Below are positions 11,181-21,865 of a stretch of 64,000 bases of DNA, piece by piece. The DNA is from Ovis canadensis (lineage: Eukaryota; Chordata; Mammalia; Artiodactyla; Bovidae): contig NC_091247.1 of the NCBI RefSeq assembly GCF_042477335.2, forward strand, positions 1,324,501 to 1,388,500. Direction: 5' to 3'. The notes beneath the pieces were generated by a model. It saw nothing but the letters and a program-made list of their open reading frames with translations. It was not told the origin of the DNA and did not search any database. Numbering within the stretch: the first letter of the stretch is position 1; every line of letters starts with the position of its first letter. Both the position numbers and the translations under genes were made by a program.

Positions 11181-11480
11181 GACAGTGAGGTTTTATTAGG
11201 AGCCATAACTGGGATGCTTGTGTTTGGAGAAAGCTGGGGAGATTTACAAGTGGCGGCTGGTGGAGGCGGGCGCTCTGGGTCTGTACGCACTCCTCTCCTT
11301 CTGCCTCCGGAGAAGCTCAGCCCTTGAGTCCGCTCCCTTCAGAGCAGGAGGAGGCGGAAATTGAATTAGTCTGCACATCTCCGCTGCTGATGGTTCTACT
11401 CAGGGCCATTTCGCTTGCTCATTTTTAATCTCTTCCTTCCATTTCTAAACAGCTGGCAGCTAAGTGGAGTGCACATTCTG
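11181..11480. other. AT-richer patch, candidate conserved non-coding element
   Basis: Contains TTGAATTAGTCTGC (about 11360), T-rich stretches and CATTTCTAAACAGCTGGCAG, in a lower-GC setting than its flanks. No repeat is recognised. Confidence 0.32.
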
Positions 11481-11639
11481 GGATCATGTCCAGGCTCCTT
11501 GCCAGCCTGATCCGCTCTCTAGAGTGTCCCCTCCAGCCGGCGGGGGAGGAGGGCTGCAGGGCTGTGGGGGGCTGAGGAGAGCGGGCAGCAGAAACCAGAG
11601 CCCCGAGGGCAGATCCGGAGGGGGTGGCAGGGCCCACGT
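11481..11639. other. Short GC-rich spacer, nothing recognised
   Basis: GC-rich DNA between two AT-richer patches. Confidence 0.3.
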
Positions 11640-11930
11640 GTGCATTTTAAACCGGGCGGATCTCTGTGGCCATGTGCAGGCGATATTAATTGCATTCTCT
11701 GGGGGTCCTGGGACCCCTGCCCCCATAGCTGAAGCACTCTGGTCAGAGCTATTGCTCAAAAGCTCAGGATTCACTCCGCAAACTGCGGGCGGGCCTCCTT
11801 CCTCGCCTCCTGAAGCTGTGGCGACAGCAAGGGCAGCTCTCAGCCCAGGGCCCGGGCCGGCCCCTGTGAGGGCTCAAGAAACGCTCACTATGATTATTTA
11901 CAACAACTGATAAAGGAAAGGCCAGCGTCC
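11640..11930. other. AT-richer patch with ATTAATTGCATT, candidate regulatory element
   Basis: The string GATATTAATTGCATTC at about 11682 combines a homeodomain core with a POU-like octamer half. Near the end, ATGATTATTTACAACAACTG lies in an AT-rich setting. No repeat is recognised. Confidence 0.33.
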
Positions 11931-12087
11931 TCCCCCCAGAGCTGGGCCACCGCCGAAGGAGGGACACCAACCAGCAAAGGGCTGCTGCCTCTGTCCAGGG
12001 AGAGAGTGGGGTGGACCAAGGTTGGATGGAGGCAGGACCCACTGGGAGGATGGAGGGGCAGGCGGACACTCAGCCGGGGAGCCCTGT

Positions 12088-12445
12088 GCCGCGGGAGTGT
12101 GGGGGCGTGGCTCGGTGGGCGAAGTGAGGTGTGGGCGTGGCAGGGTGGTGGGCGTGGCAAGGTGGTGGGCGTGGCAAGGTGCGGGCGTGATGCAAGGGTG
12201 TGGGTGTGGTATGGACGTGATGCACAGGCGTGGGCGTGACGCACAGGGTGTGGGCGTGGGCGTGGGCGTGGCTTGGTGCAAGCAGCAAGGCGTGGGCGTG
12301 GCGTGGGCGTGGCGGGGTGGTGGGAGAGGCGTGGGCGCGACGCATAGGGTATGGATGTGGCGTGGGCGTGGCAGGGGTGGTGGGCGTGGCGCGGGCGGGG
12401 TTTGTGGGAGGCCAGGCTCAGCAGGGCGCGGTGTGGGCGGGGCAG
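12088..12445. repeat. Degenerate GT-box minisatellite rich in GGGCGTGGC and GCGTGGGCG
   Basis: Roughly 360 bp built from imperfect repeats of GTGGGCGTGGC with spacer variants (caaggt, gcagg, gacgcac). Counting by eye gives nine copies of GGGCGTGGC, the KLF/Sp-type GT-box (reverse GCCACGCCC). Seven exact copies of GCGTGGGCG, the EGR1/Zif268 consensus, start at 12228, 12254, 12260, 12290, 12301, 12329 and 12360. The minus strand is His/Pro/Arg-rich when translated, which produces long but meaningless ORFs such as 11894-12604. Confidence 0.92.
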
Positions 12446-12680
12446 GGCAGAGGAGCCCCTGGGCTTCCTGGCTGGGCCCTCCTTCCCCGGCGGCAGCATC
12501 TCAGCTGTCCTCTGTAGGCTGCTTGAGGAGGCCGGAGGGGCCCAGGAGGACAGAGGAGAGCGGGTCTGGGGGCGGCTGGGCTGCGGGGAGAGCCCTTGAC
12601 TCACGCAGAGGATGGAGCTCTGCGGCCACTTGACCAGGAGGGTGGCCCCAGCGGTCGTGGTGGCCGTTGCAGCGCTTTAG
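12446..12680. other. Unique stretch before BovB
   Basis: GC-rich, no recognised feature. Confidence 0.35.
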
Positions 12681-12900
12681 CCAGAGTCTGAAGAGAGATT
12701 GGACCACAAACCTAACTCAATGAAACTATGAGCCATGCAGTGCAGGGCCCCCTAGGACGGGCGGGTCATGGTGGAGAGGTCTGACAAAAAGTGGTCCACT
12801 GGCTAAGGGAATGGCAAGCCACTTCAGTATTCTTGCCTTGAGAACCCCATGAACAGCATGAAAAGGCAAAGAGATAGGACTGAAAGATGAACTCCCCAGC

Positions 12901-13923
12901 TTGGTAAGTGCCCAGTATACTACTGGAGATCAGTGGAAAAATAACTCCAGAAAGAATGAAAGGATGGAGCCAAAGCAAAAACAATACCCAGCTGTGGATG
13001 TGACTGGTGATAGAAGCAAGATCCGATGCTGCAAAGAGCAATATTGCATAGGAACCTGGAATGTCAGGTCCATGAATCAAGGCAAATTGGAAGTGGTCAA
13101 ACAAGAGATGGCAAGGGTGAACGTCGACATTCTAGGAATCAGTGAACTAAAATGGACTGGAATGGGTGAATTTAACTCAGATGACCATTATATCTACTAC
13201 TGGGGCAAGAATCCCTTAGAAGAAATGGAGTAGCCCTCACAGTAAACAAAAGAGTCCAAAATGCAATACTTGGTGCAATCTGAAAAATGACAGAATGATC
13301 TCTGTTCATTTCCAAGGTAAACCATAAATACCACAGTAATCCGAGCCTATGGCCCAACCAGTAACACTGAAGAAGCTGAAGTTGAATGGTTCCAAAAGAC
13401 CTACAAGATCTTCTAGAACTAACACCCATAAAAGATGTCCTTTTCATTATAGGGGACTGGAATGCAAAAGTAGGAAGTCAAGAGATACCTGGAGTAACAG
13501 ACAAGTTTGGCCTTGGAATACAGAATGAAGCAGAGCAAACGCTAACAGAGTTTTGCCAAGAGAAAGCACTGGTCATAGCAAACACCCTCTTCCAACAACA
13601 CAAGAGAAGACTCTACACATGGATATCACCAGATGGTCAACACAGAAATCAGACTGATGATATTCTTTGCAGCTGAAGATGGAAAAATCTCTATACACTC
13701 AGCAAAAACAAGACAGGGAGCTGACTGTGGTTCAGATCATGGACTCCTTATTGCCAAATTCAGACAAAAATTGAAGAAAGCAGGGAAAACCACTAGACCA
13801 CTCAAGTTTGACTTAAATCAAATCCCTTATGATTATACAGCGGAAGTGACAAATAGGTTCAAGGGACTAGATCTGATAGACAGAGCGCCTGAGGACTATG
13901 GACGGAGGTTTGTGACACTGTAA
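12901..13923 (+). pseudogene. BovB endonuclease (APE-like) remnant
   Basis: This is the 5' coding part of BovB, which in an intact element makes an APE-type endonuclease that nicks target DNA for target-primed reverse transcription. Visible motifs, in order: GTWNVRSMNQGKL from about 13051; ISELKWTG with the metal-binding Glu at 13144; GDWNAKVG from 13452; a YTWISPDGQ stretch near 13612; and the catalytic SDH at 13732-13740. These motifs lie in two different frames. A stop follows PLEEME at about 13231, and a frameshifted interval lies between it and about 13386. A further shift occurs near 13650. The enzyme cannot be made from this copy. Confidence 0.9.
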
Positions 13924-13979
13924 AGGAGGCAGTGATCAAGACCATCCCCAAGAAAAAGAAATGCAAAAAGGCAAAATAG

Positions 13980-15572
13980 TTGTCTGAGGAGGCCTTACAA
14001 ATAGCTGAGAAAAGTAGAGAAGTTAAAGGCAAAGGAGAAAAGGAAAGAAATACGCATTTAAATGCAGAGTTCCAAAGAATAGTAAAGAGAGATAAGAAAG
14101 ACTTCCTCAGCGATCAATGCAAAGAAATAGAGGAAAACAATAGAACGGGAAAGACTAGAGATCTCTACAAGAAAATTAGAGATACCAAGGGAACATTTCA
14201 TGCAAAGATGGGCTCGATAAAGGACAGAAATGGTATGGACCTAACAGAAGCAGAAGATATTAAGAAGAGGTGACAAGAACACACAGAAGAACTGCACAAA
14301 AAAAGATCTTAATGACTCAGATAACCATGATCGTGTGATCACTCATCTGGATACAGACATCCTAGAGTGAGAAGTCAAGTGGGCTTCAGGAAACATCACT
14401 ACAAACACAGCTAGTGGAGGTGATGGAATTCCAGTTAAACTATTTCAAATCCTAAAAGATGATGCTGTGAAAGTGCTGCACTCAATATGCCAACAAATTT
14501 GGAAAACTCAGCAGTGGCCACAGGACTGGAAAAGGTCAGTTTTCATTCCAATCTCAAAGAAAGGCAATGCCAAAGAATGCTCAAATTACCGCATGATTGC
14601 ACTCATCTCACACACTAGCAAAGTAATGCTCAAAATTCTCCAAGCGAGGCTTCAACAGTATGTGAATTGAGAACTTCCAGATATACAAGCTGGATTTAGA
14701 AAAGGAAGAGGAACCAGAGATTAAACTGCCAACATCGGTTGGATCATAGAAAAAGCAAGAGAGTTCCAGAGAAATATCTACTCCTGCTTTACTGACTACA
14801 CCAAAACCTTTGACTGTGGATCACAACAAACCGTGGGAAATTCTTCCAGAGATGGGAACACCAGACCACCTGCCCTGCCTCCTGAGAAATCTGTATGCAG
14901 GTCAAGAAGCAATAGTTATAACTGGACATGGCAACAACAGACTGGTTCCAAACTGGGAAAGGAGTACATCAAGGCTATATATTGTCACCCTGCTTATTTA
15001 ACTTCTATGCAGAGTACATCATGAGAAATGCCGGGCTAGAAGAAACACAAGCTGGAATCAAGATTGCCGGGAGAAATATCAATAACCTCAGATATGCAGA
15101 TGACACCACCCTTATGGCAGAAAGTGAAGAGGAACTAAAGAGCCTCTTGATGAAAGTGAGAGAGTGAAGAAGTTGGCTTAAACCTCAACATTCAGAAAAC
15201 GAAGATCATGGCATCCGGTCCCATCACTCCATGGGAAATAGATGGGGAAACAGTGGAAACAGTGGCAAACTTTATTTTTTGGGGGGGCTCCAAAATCACT
15301 GCAGATGGTGATTGCAGCCATGAAGTTAAAAGATGCTTAGTCCTTGGAAGAAAAGTTATGACCAAGCTAGATAGCATATTCAAAAGCAGAGACATTACTT
15401 TGCCAACAAAGGTCCATCTAGTTAAGGCTATGGTTTTTCCAGTGGTCATGTATGGATGTGAGAGTTGGACTGTGAAGAAGGCTGAGTGATGAAGAATTGA
15501 TGCGTTTGAACTGTGGTGTTGGAGAAGACTCTTGAGAGTCCCTTGGACTGCAAGGAGATCCAACCAGTCCAT
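13980..15572 (+). pseudogene. BovB reverse transcriptase remnant
   Basis: The 3' coding part of BovB. A lysine/glutamate-rich linker (13980-14273) precedes the polymerase. RT motifs follow: a PISKKGN/CSNYR block at about 14545-14595, an HQGYILSPCLFN block near 14970, and the YADD catalytic box at 15093-15104. Pieces 14467-14670, 14928-15167 and 15208-15489 are separated by stops or frame changes. Downstream is the conserved MVFPVVMYGCESW stretch (from about 15430). The gene is dead, with about as many lesions as the endonuclease half. Confidence 0.9.
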
Positions 15573-15861
15573 TCTAAAGATCAGTCCTGAATATTCATTG
15601 GAAGGACTGATGTTGAAGCTGAAGCTACAATACTTTGGCCACCTGATGTGAAGAACTCATTTGAAAAGACCCTGATGCTGGGAAGTTTGAAGGCAGGAGG
15701 AGAAGGGGACGACAGGATGAGATGGTTGGATGGTGTCACTAACTTGATGGACATGAGTTTGAGTAAATTCTGGGAGTTGGTGATGGACAGGGAGGCCTGG
15801 CATGCGGCAGTCTGTGGGATCTCAAGGAGTCAGACACAACTGAGGGACTGAACTGAACTGA

Positions 15862-16715
15862 GGAAAGGTTGAATCGAGGCAGTATTTATGCATAATGCTC
15901 AGAGGCTGTGAGTGGATTGACAGGCATAGGCGGTCCTTTCTGTGCCCCAAGAAGGTGCATCCTAATGGGAAAGGCGGCGAGTGGCCGCCCGTATCAGCGG
16001 GTGGGGGGTGGGCGGGGTGCACGTGCTGCAGGGGGCCTGCTCTGCGTGCAGCCAGGGGAAGCTAGGCCAGGGTCGGGGCAGGTTCCCCAGGAGGGAAGCG
16101 CGCGTGGGTCTCTGAGGAGGAGGAGGGCTTTTCCCAGGAGCGGGTGGCAGGCAGGCACGAGATGAATGCCTACTTTTGGGCACGAGTACACAGATGGGTG
16201 GGGGTGTGGGGCTGCAGAAGGGGGCCCTCATGGGCTCACAGGTGATACAGAGAGGCAGGGGGTCCTAGGCAGGGCCTGAGGGCCTGAGTGGGCTCTGGCA
16301 GTGGCGTGGGCTGTGGGTGGAGCAGGAGGGGAGGGAAGCGTGACCCGTGGGAGACAGTGCGGGCCCTTGGCACTGCCTGCAGCTCACTGTGCCCGCTCAC
16401 CAGCTGTCCCCTCTCCCACCTCCATCCCTGCCTGTGGCTCCTCGAGGCTCCCAGGCCTCCAGACTGTTGGCCACCCTTGCTTCTGCAGTTCAGGTCCATG
16501 TCAGGTGGCCCCTTCCTGCACCAGGACTGAGTCCTGGGACCCATTTCAGGAGAACTTGGCTGGTGATGATGTGGGCATAAAAGACCACAGAGCTTCTTCC
16601 AAGAAGAAGGGGCTCGTGAGGCACTGGCCACAGAGTCCGCCTCAGGGCAGGGCACAGATTTGGAATGCGTGATTTTTTTTTAAGTGATAGCAGCAAATAA
16701 ATGTTACCAAATAGT
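15862..16715. other. Unique GC-rich stretch between the two BovB copies
   Basis: About 850 bp with no repeat recognised except a short T-run at 16673-16681. ORFs are low-complexity. This segment would be lost if the flanking BovB copies recombined. Confidence 0.45.
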
Positions 16716-16723
16716 ACCAAATA

Positions 16724-17913
16724 GATGTTCAAGCTGGTTTTAGAAAAGGCAGAGGAACCAGAGATCAAATTGCCAACATCCGCTGGATCATCGAAAAAGC
16801 AGGAGAGTTCCAGAAAAACATGTTTCTGCTTTATTGACTATGTCAAAGCCTTTGACTGTGTGGCTCACAATAAACTGTGGAAAATTCTGAAAGAGATGGG
16901 AATACCAGACCACCTGACCTGCCTCTTGAGAAATCTGTATGCAGTTCAGGAAGCAACAGTTAGAACTGGACATGGAACAACAGACTGGTTCCAAATAGGA
17001 AATGGAGTACGTCAAGGCTGTATATTGTCACCCTGCTTATTTAACTTATATGCAGAGTACATCATGAGAAATGCTGGACTGGAAGAAACACAAGCTGGAA
17101 TCAAGATTGCCGGGAGAAATATCAATAACCTCAGACACGCAGATGACACCACCCTTATGGCAGAAAGTGAAGAGGAACTAAAAAGCTTCTTGATGAAAGT
17201 GAAAGTGGAGAGTGAAAAAGTTGGCTTAAAGCTCAACATTCAGAAAACGAAGATCATGGCATCTGGTCCCATCACATCATGGGAAATAGATGGGGAAACA
17301 GTGGAAACAGTGGCAAACTATTTTTTTGGGCTCCAAAATCACTGCAGATGGTGACTGCAGCCATGAAATTAAAAGACGCTTACTCCTTGGAAGGAAAGTT
17401 ATGACCAACCTAGATAGCATATTCAAAAGCAGAGACATTACTCGGCCAACAAAGGTCCATCTAGTCAAGGCTATGGTTTTTCCAGTGGTCATGTATGGAG
17501 GTGAGAGTTGGACTGTGAAGAAGGCTGAGCACCGAAGAATTGATGCGTTTGAACTGTGGTGTTGGAGAAGACTCTTGAGAGTCCCTTGGACTGCAAGGAG
17601 ATCCAACCAGTCTATTCTGAAGGAGATCAGCCCTGGGATTTCTTTGGAAGGACTGATGCTAAAGCTGAAACTCCAGTACTTTGGCCACCTCATGTGAAGA
17701 GTTGACTCATTGAAAAGACTCTGATGCTGGGAGGGATTGGGGGCAGGAGGAGAAGGGGACGACAGAGGATGAGACGGCTGGATGGCATCACTGACTCGAT
17801 GGACGTGAGTCTGAGTGAACTCCGGGAGTTGGTGATGGACAGGGAGGCCTGGTGTGCTGCGATTCATGGGGTCGCAAAGAGTCGGACACGACTGAGTGAC
17901 TGAACTGAACTGA
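16724..17913 (+). mobile_element. BovB LINE, 5'-truncated, young copy with 8-bp target-site duplication
   Basis: Begins abruptly inside the reverse-transcriptase region (GATGTTCAAGCTGGTTTTAG) and runs to the BovB 3' end. ACCAAATA abuts the start (16716-16723) and follows the end (17914-17921), so this is a genuine 5'-truncated insertion. It is closer to my recollection of the BovB consensus than the copy at 12681-15861, implying a more recent insertion. Confidence 0.95.
16725..17697 (+). pseudogene. BovB reverse transcriptase C-terminal part, broken
   Basis: One frame is open from 16725 to 17354 (209 codons). It carries the DYVKAFDCV block, VRQGCILSPCLFNLYAEY and the catalytic box. In that box the usual Tyr is His (HADD, codon CAC at 17136-17138), two T-to-C changes away from the TAT of the other copy. 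A frameshift in the T-run at about 17320-17327 moves the rest (GSKITADGDCSHEIKRR through the end) into another frame up to 17697. The 5' truncation removes the endonuclease. It is non-functional, and the ATG at 16725 is not a natural start. Confidence 0.9.
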
Positions 17914-17921
17914 ACCAAATA

Positions 17922-18350
17922 AAAGCTGATTTGTTTGGGAAGTCGCATTCCTTGAATCAATAGCTGATATGTCAGATAATAAGATTAAAGTTTGGCCTCC
18001 CACCTGGTTTGACTGGCGCCAGGCTTGGAGACCAGTGGGCTGGAGGGTCAGGATGTCTGACTCCCTGAGTCCGGACGGGACTGGCTTTCCCAGGGTGGTG
18101 GGTGGGCGGGACAGAGGCTTCCCTGCAGTGCCCCCCACGCCAGGGCCCCCTGCATTTGTCACCAAGCTTTCACCTTTTACGAGATGGGAGTATTTTTAAC
18201 CAGCCTGTCAACACCCTTGTAATTAAAAAACTTTTCACATTGAAAACTGACAAAGTGGTACATCTGAGGAAGCATAAACACTCCTTAACAGCGTGGAAGT
18301 TGGGGTGGGCTGCTTATTGGAGGGGAGGGGAAGATGCATTTTGAAAGGAC
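17922..18350. other. Mixed stretch with AT-rich patches, candidate regulatory DNA
   Basis: Two AT-rich blocks (about 17922-17995 and 18180-18300) flank a GC-rich one. The second has CTTGTAATTAAAAAACTTTT and a string of A/T-rich words. No repeat family is recognised. Confidence 0.3.
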
Positions 18351-20085
18351 CCTCAGAGGAGGGCTCTGGGAGCTGTGGCAGGGGCTCGGAGCAGGTGTGG
18401 GGCTCGGTCCTGTGGCTCTGACGTCCGAGGGGCACTGGGGAGGGGATGCCCTCCGGGGCTGTTTAGGGTCCTGGGACAGTCGAGGGGGTGATGGTTGCCC
18501 CAGCTCTGGATTCTGGGTGGGGGAGATGGTGGGGCGTGGTGCTACTGAGTCTCAGAGACACTGTTTCTTCAGGAACAAGTGTGAGGGGTCACCTTGGCCT
18601 GAGAGCAGGCAGTCGGGAGTATCTTCAAGGCCGATTCCTTCCCTGGCTTCCTGTGGAGCCCTAGCAAGGTTCTGAGGCCAGCCCCAAAGGCACTGCTGGC
18701 CCTCGTGAGGACCACACCACAGTCAAGGCACCCCTGGCCCACCTGACTCCCAGACATCCACCCCTGCTCCAGGAGCCCAAGGTGGCCAGGCCGCTGATGG
18801 GTGGTGTGGGCAGGTGTCCCCGGAGGTGCCTGGAGAGCCGATGCTGGCCCTCCTGGATGAACAGTGCCGGGAATCTGAGCCTCAGAGGGGCTGGCGGGGC
18901 CGATGCAGGAGGGGTCTGACCTCAGAGCCCTCAGGCTCCCTGCCAGCCCTGGAAACCCCCGAAAGATGAGCAGCACTGGGTAATGGATGCCTGAACTCAG
19001 CTTCCCCTGCCCTCACACCTTCCAGCCCAGCCTACAGAACAGCCTCAGGGTTCAAGGGCATCTCAAGGGTGCTGAGCGCTGTGCGTACAGCAGGCTGTTC
19101 AGATGCTTGTTGAGAGACTCCCCACTGTTGGCAAAGCCTGGTGAGCTTTCCGTTTAGATAAGCGTGATCTGTGTGCCAACACCCACACCCCCCACCGCCC
19201 CCGCCAAGCTGATGCATCTGCAGAATGATGGCCTCAGACTGAGCTTGTGACCTGGGGGCTCGGCTCACTGCCGGTGCCTTGGGGGAAAGAAGTGACAGAG
19301 AACAACCAGCTGGTCGGGCAGGGGGCGGGGATGTGGCGCTTCCGCCCTCAGCTGCCCCGGTGACCCCAGTGGCTCTGTCTGAGTCCCCAAAGCTGCCTGG
19401 AGCTCCCACAGCCCATCGTGAGACTCGAGAGCAACTAGGACAAACAGCCAGCCCAGGGCGATGCCAGAGCTTGGGTGGGACCTGGCGGGCGCCCGTCGGG
19501 CTCCACTGCAGCCTGGCTGGGGACGACCTCCCTTCCTCAGAATCTGGTCCCTTGTTCCTGAAATGGGACAGTCGGAGTGGCTCTGCAGTTTCTGGGCCGC
19601 GAGTCCCAGAGGTGAGACCCCCCACCCCCCACCCCCACCTCTGCCCACAGTCCCCGCCCAGCAAGCGGTAGGGCCCCAAGCGGGTGTTCATGGGGCGTGG
19701 GGGACCTATAAGCTTGGTGCTAGCCCCCACGCTGGCCCCTTTCCCACAGACGCTGCCCCAGGCCCGGCCACTCTCCAGGGCAGCTGTCCTCCAGCTTTTG
19801 GCCCTGCCCGGGGGCCTCCGTGCCTCCCACGGTGGGGAGGAGAGAGATGGAAGGTCACCACCTCCACCTGGAGGGGCTGCTTGCGTCTCACGGGCTGGAA
19901 CCGGTCACGTGACCCCATCTCCCTTCCCACCTCCCAGAAGGAGGACTGTGGTATGGGAGCTGGTGAGCAAGAAGGGCCGTCCGTCTCTGCCTCTTAGGTT
20001 CCTTGTAGATGAGCAAATGCATGTGAGCTTGCTGGAAGCTGGGTGGGCAGCTGTTGGTGGGATGGGGCCACAGCCGGGAAGGCAG
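18351..20085. other. Unique GC-rich stretch, no gene seen
   Basis: No repeat recognised. The 232-codon minus-strand frame (19032-19730) and the others are compositionally biased chance ORFs. Confidence 0.45.
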
Positions 20086-20620
20086 GGTGGATGCTTAAAT
20101 GATGCTTAGTTCCAGGAAGGTGTCCTTTCAACACGGGTAGATGCCTTATCACACTCAATTAAATCCTCGTTGAGGACAGTGTTTGAAAGGCATTTCCGAG
20201 GGAGCGAGCCAGCACCGGGTGCTGGGTGTCTGGTTGGTCCCGGCCTCAGGGAGAGAGGCTGCCGCCCACCAGCTGATGGATCATTCTGCAAGAGCACGGC
20301 TGACCCCCGGGCAGGGGGCCAGGAGTGAGGCTCTAATGATGGATGACCCAAGCAGGCTGGTTTAATTTCCCACCATCACCTGCCACTCTGCGGCCGGCGC
20401 CTGCGTCATTTCCCAAGCTCTGTCCATCCATCAAGCACGCGTGAGGCCAAACCTGCTCCTCATTTCGTTGCTGGGGGACCTTGGGCTGGGGGAGGGGGCA
20501 CTGCCCTTCTCAGAAGCAGGATGGGAGATTGGCAAAACCAGAGGAGCTGGTTAGATGGGCTGGGCTGGTTGATGTTTTAGGAAGAGCTAAAACGCATGTG
20601 CTGGTTTATAATTAGGGCTG
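20086..20620. other. AT-richer patches with ATTA cores, candidate conserved non-coding elements
   Basis: CACTCAATTAAATCC (about 20153), GGTTTAATTTCCC (about 20359) and GGTTTATAATTAGGG (about 20602) sit in lower-GC DNA between GC-rich flanks. No interspersed repeat is recognised. Confidence 0.33.
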
Positions 20621-20785
20621 TGGATGGTGCGTGCAGACCCTCCCTGTTGCGGGACACACAGCTCAACGGGGAGGCTGCCTGGAGCTGCCGGCTGAGGCAC
20701 CATGGTGGGACCTCTCTCACGTTGTTGTTCCTAAGAAGGGGCGCTGTTTGACTCCCCAGCCTCTGAACCCTGGTGGAGGTGTTGC
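20621..20785. other. Short unique stretch
   Basis: Nothing recognised. Confidence 0.3.
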
Positions 20786-20787
20786 GT

Positions 20788-20823
20788 TTGTGTGTGTGTG
20801 TGTTTTGGTGTGTGTGTGTGTGT
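20788..20823. repeat. (TG)n microsatellite, interrupted
   Basis: Two TG runs separated by TTTTGG. Confidence 0.95.
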
Positions 20824-21130
20824 TCTGAAGTGTGGGTTGGTCGAGAAGCAGCCGGGGCGGCAGAAGGAAGTCCCATATGTTAGTGATGAAACCGTCTCAT
20901 CGCTGCTGGGGGCCGGTGCCTCCTCCCTCCCTCCCTCCCCACCCCCGTCACCTTCTGCCTCGGGCCCCTCCTCCGAGGGCTTGCTCCATCCCGGGCAGAG
21001 GCGTCCTTGGCGTTTAACTTCCTGCTGGGTCCCTCAGAGGGGTTCCAGCAAATTTGATGCCTGGATGATTTATCCCAGCCTACCAAGTTCCCCTTCTTGG
21101 AGGTGTCAATTGCCTGCCTTTAAAAATAGC
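20824..21130. other. Unique stretch with a CTCC-rich block
   Basis: Holds CCTCCCTCCCTCCCC at about 20930-20945. No gene or transposon recognised. Confidence 0.4.
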
Positions 21131-21154
21131 TTTATTGTCTTCTTATTATAAAAC

Positions 21155-21338
21155 GAATCCATCATTATTGCAAAAAAAATAGTTCAGAAAATTTAGAAAG
21201 CTGAAGGAGACTGTCACCGCCCCCTTCCCACCAGCAACCACCCTGTGAATCCATCGTTATTGCAAAAAAAAAAAAAAAAAATCAGAAAATTCAGAAAGTT
21301 GAAGAAGGGAGTGGTGATCGCCCCGCTGACTAGTGGGC
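21155..21338. repeat. Diverged tandem duplication with a 92-bp period and A-runs
   Basis: GAATCCATCATTATTGCAAA at 21155 recurs as GAATCCATCGTTATTGCAAA at 21247. Both are followed by an A-run (8 and 18 bases) and then by TCAGAAAATTTAGAAAGCTG or its near copy. A local duplication of about 92 bp explains this. The unit resembles old L1 3' sequence but I cannot assign it. Confidence 0.8.
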
Positions 21339-21810
21339 GCCCCGTTTCTAGGCAGAAAGAGCACGCGTGTGTAAACACGCCACGGCTGTGTGCTCGCACT
21401 GTTGGAGCGTGCAGCTCCTGCTTCTGGGTTCTGGGGACGTGGTCCTCGTCCACGCGTGCCGAGCCACGTGGCACTTTCCTGCCTACAGCGACTCACTGTT
21501 AACCCAGTTTCCAGTCTGGCTGGCGGGACCTTGGGTGCTGCAGGGAAACCTCCCAGCCTCTGGTCCTCGTTAGGGAACCTGGGCTGATAATGCCCCCACC
21601 TCTGAGCGCGGCTGGCCTCAGGGAGACGGTGCTCGTTACACACAGGGTCTGGCCCAGACCTCGCAGCGCCTCTGGGCACCCTGTCCTGCTGTCCCTGCTG
21701 TGGTTCCTGGGACGATCGGGCTGAGGGCTGATGGACCCTTTCAGTTCTCCCCCCCGTGAACTCCACAGCAGCAGCTGGCCCCAGGGTTGGGTCCTTGCTG
21801 GCTGGGCTGA
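21339..21810. other. Unique GC-rich stretch
   Basis: Nothing recognised beyond chance ORFs. Confidence 0.4.
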
Positions 21811-21814
21811 TTTG

Positions 21815-21846
21815 GCGCTAAGACAATTAGGCGCTAAGACAATTAG
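21815..21846. repeat. Perfect 16-bp tandem duplication with CAATTAG
   Basis: GCGCTAAGACAATTAG occurs twice in a row (21815-21830, 21831-21846). Each copy has a CAATTAG homeodomain-like core. The repeat overlaps the left arm of the inverted repeat that follows. Confidence 0.97.
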
Positions 21847-21863
21847 CTCCTCATAGAGGAGCT
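21845..21863. other. Perfect inverted repeat, 8-bp arms and 3-base loop
   Basis: AGCTCCTC and GAGGAGCT flank ATA. It could form a cruciform or an RNA hairpin, but the short arm makes a biological role uncertain. Confidence 0.85.
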
Positions 21864-21865
21864 GC

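Larger units (their letters stand above)
12681..15861 (+). mobile_element. BovB LINE (RTE clade), nearly full length, inactive
   Basis: About 3.2 kb in one orientation, the usual length of a complete BovB. It holds an apurinic endonuclease domain, a linker, a reverse transcriptase and the typical 3' end with ACTGAACTGAACTGA. The start is set where BovB-like sequence begins after GCGCTTTAG, but no convincing target-site duplication was found, so the 5' boundary is approximate. Frameshifts and stops divide the coding region into at least seven open pieces in two frames. It differs from the younger copy downstream at many positions, so it is the older of the two. Confidence 0.93.

Noticed and set aside
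12661..15870. BovB as an active element
   Set aside because: Stops and frameshifts break both the endonuclease and the reverse transcriptase into many pieces.
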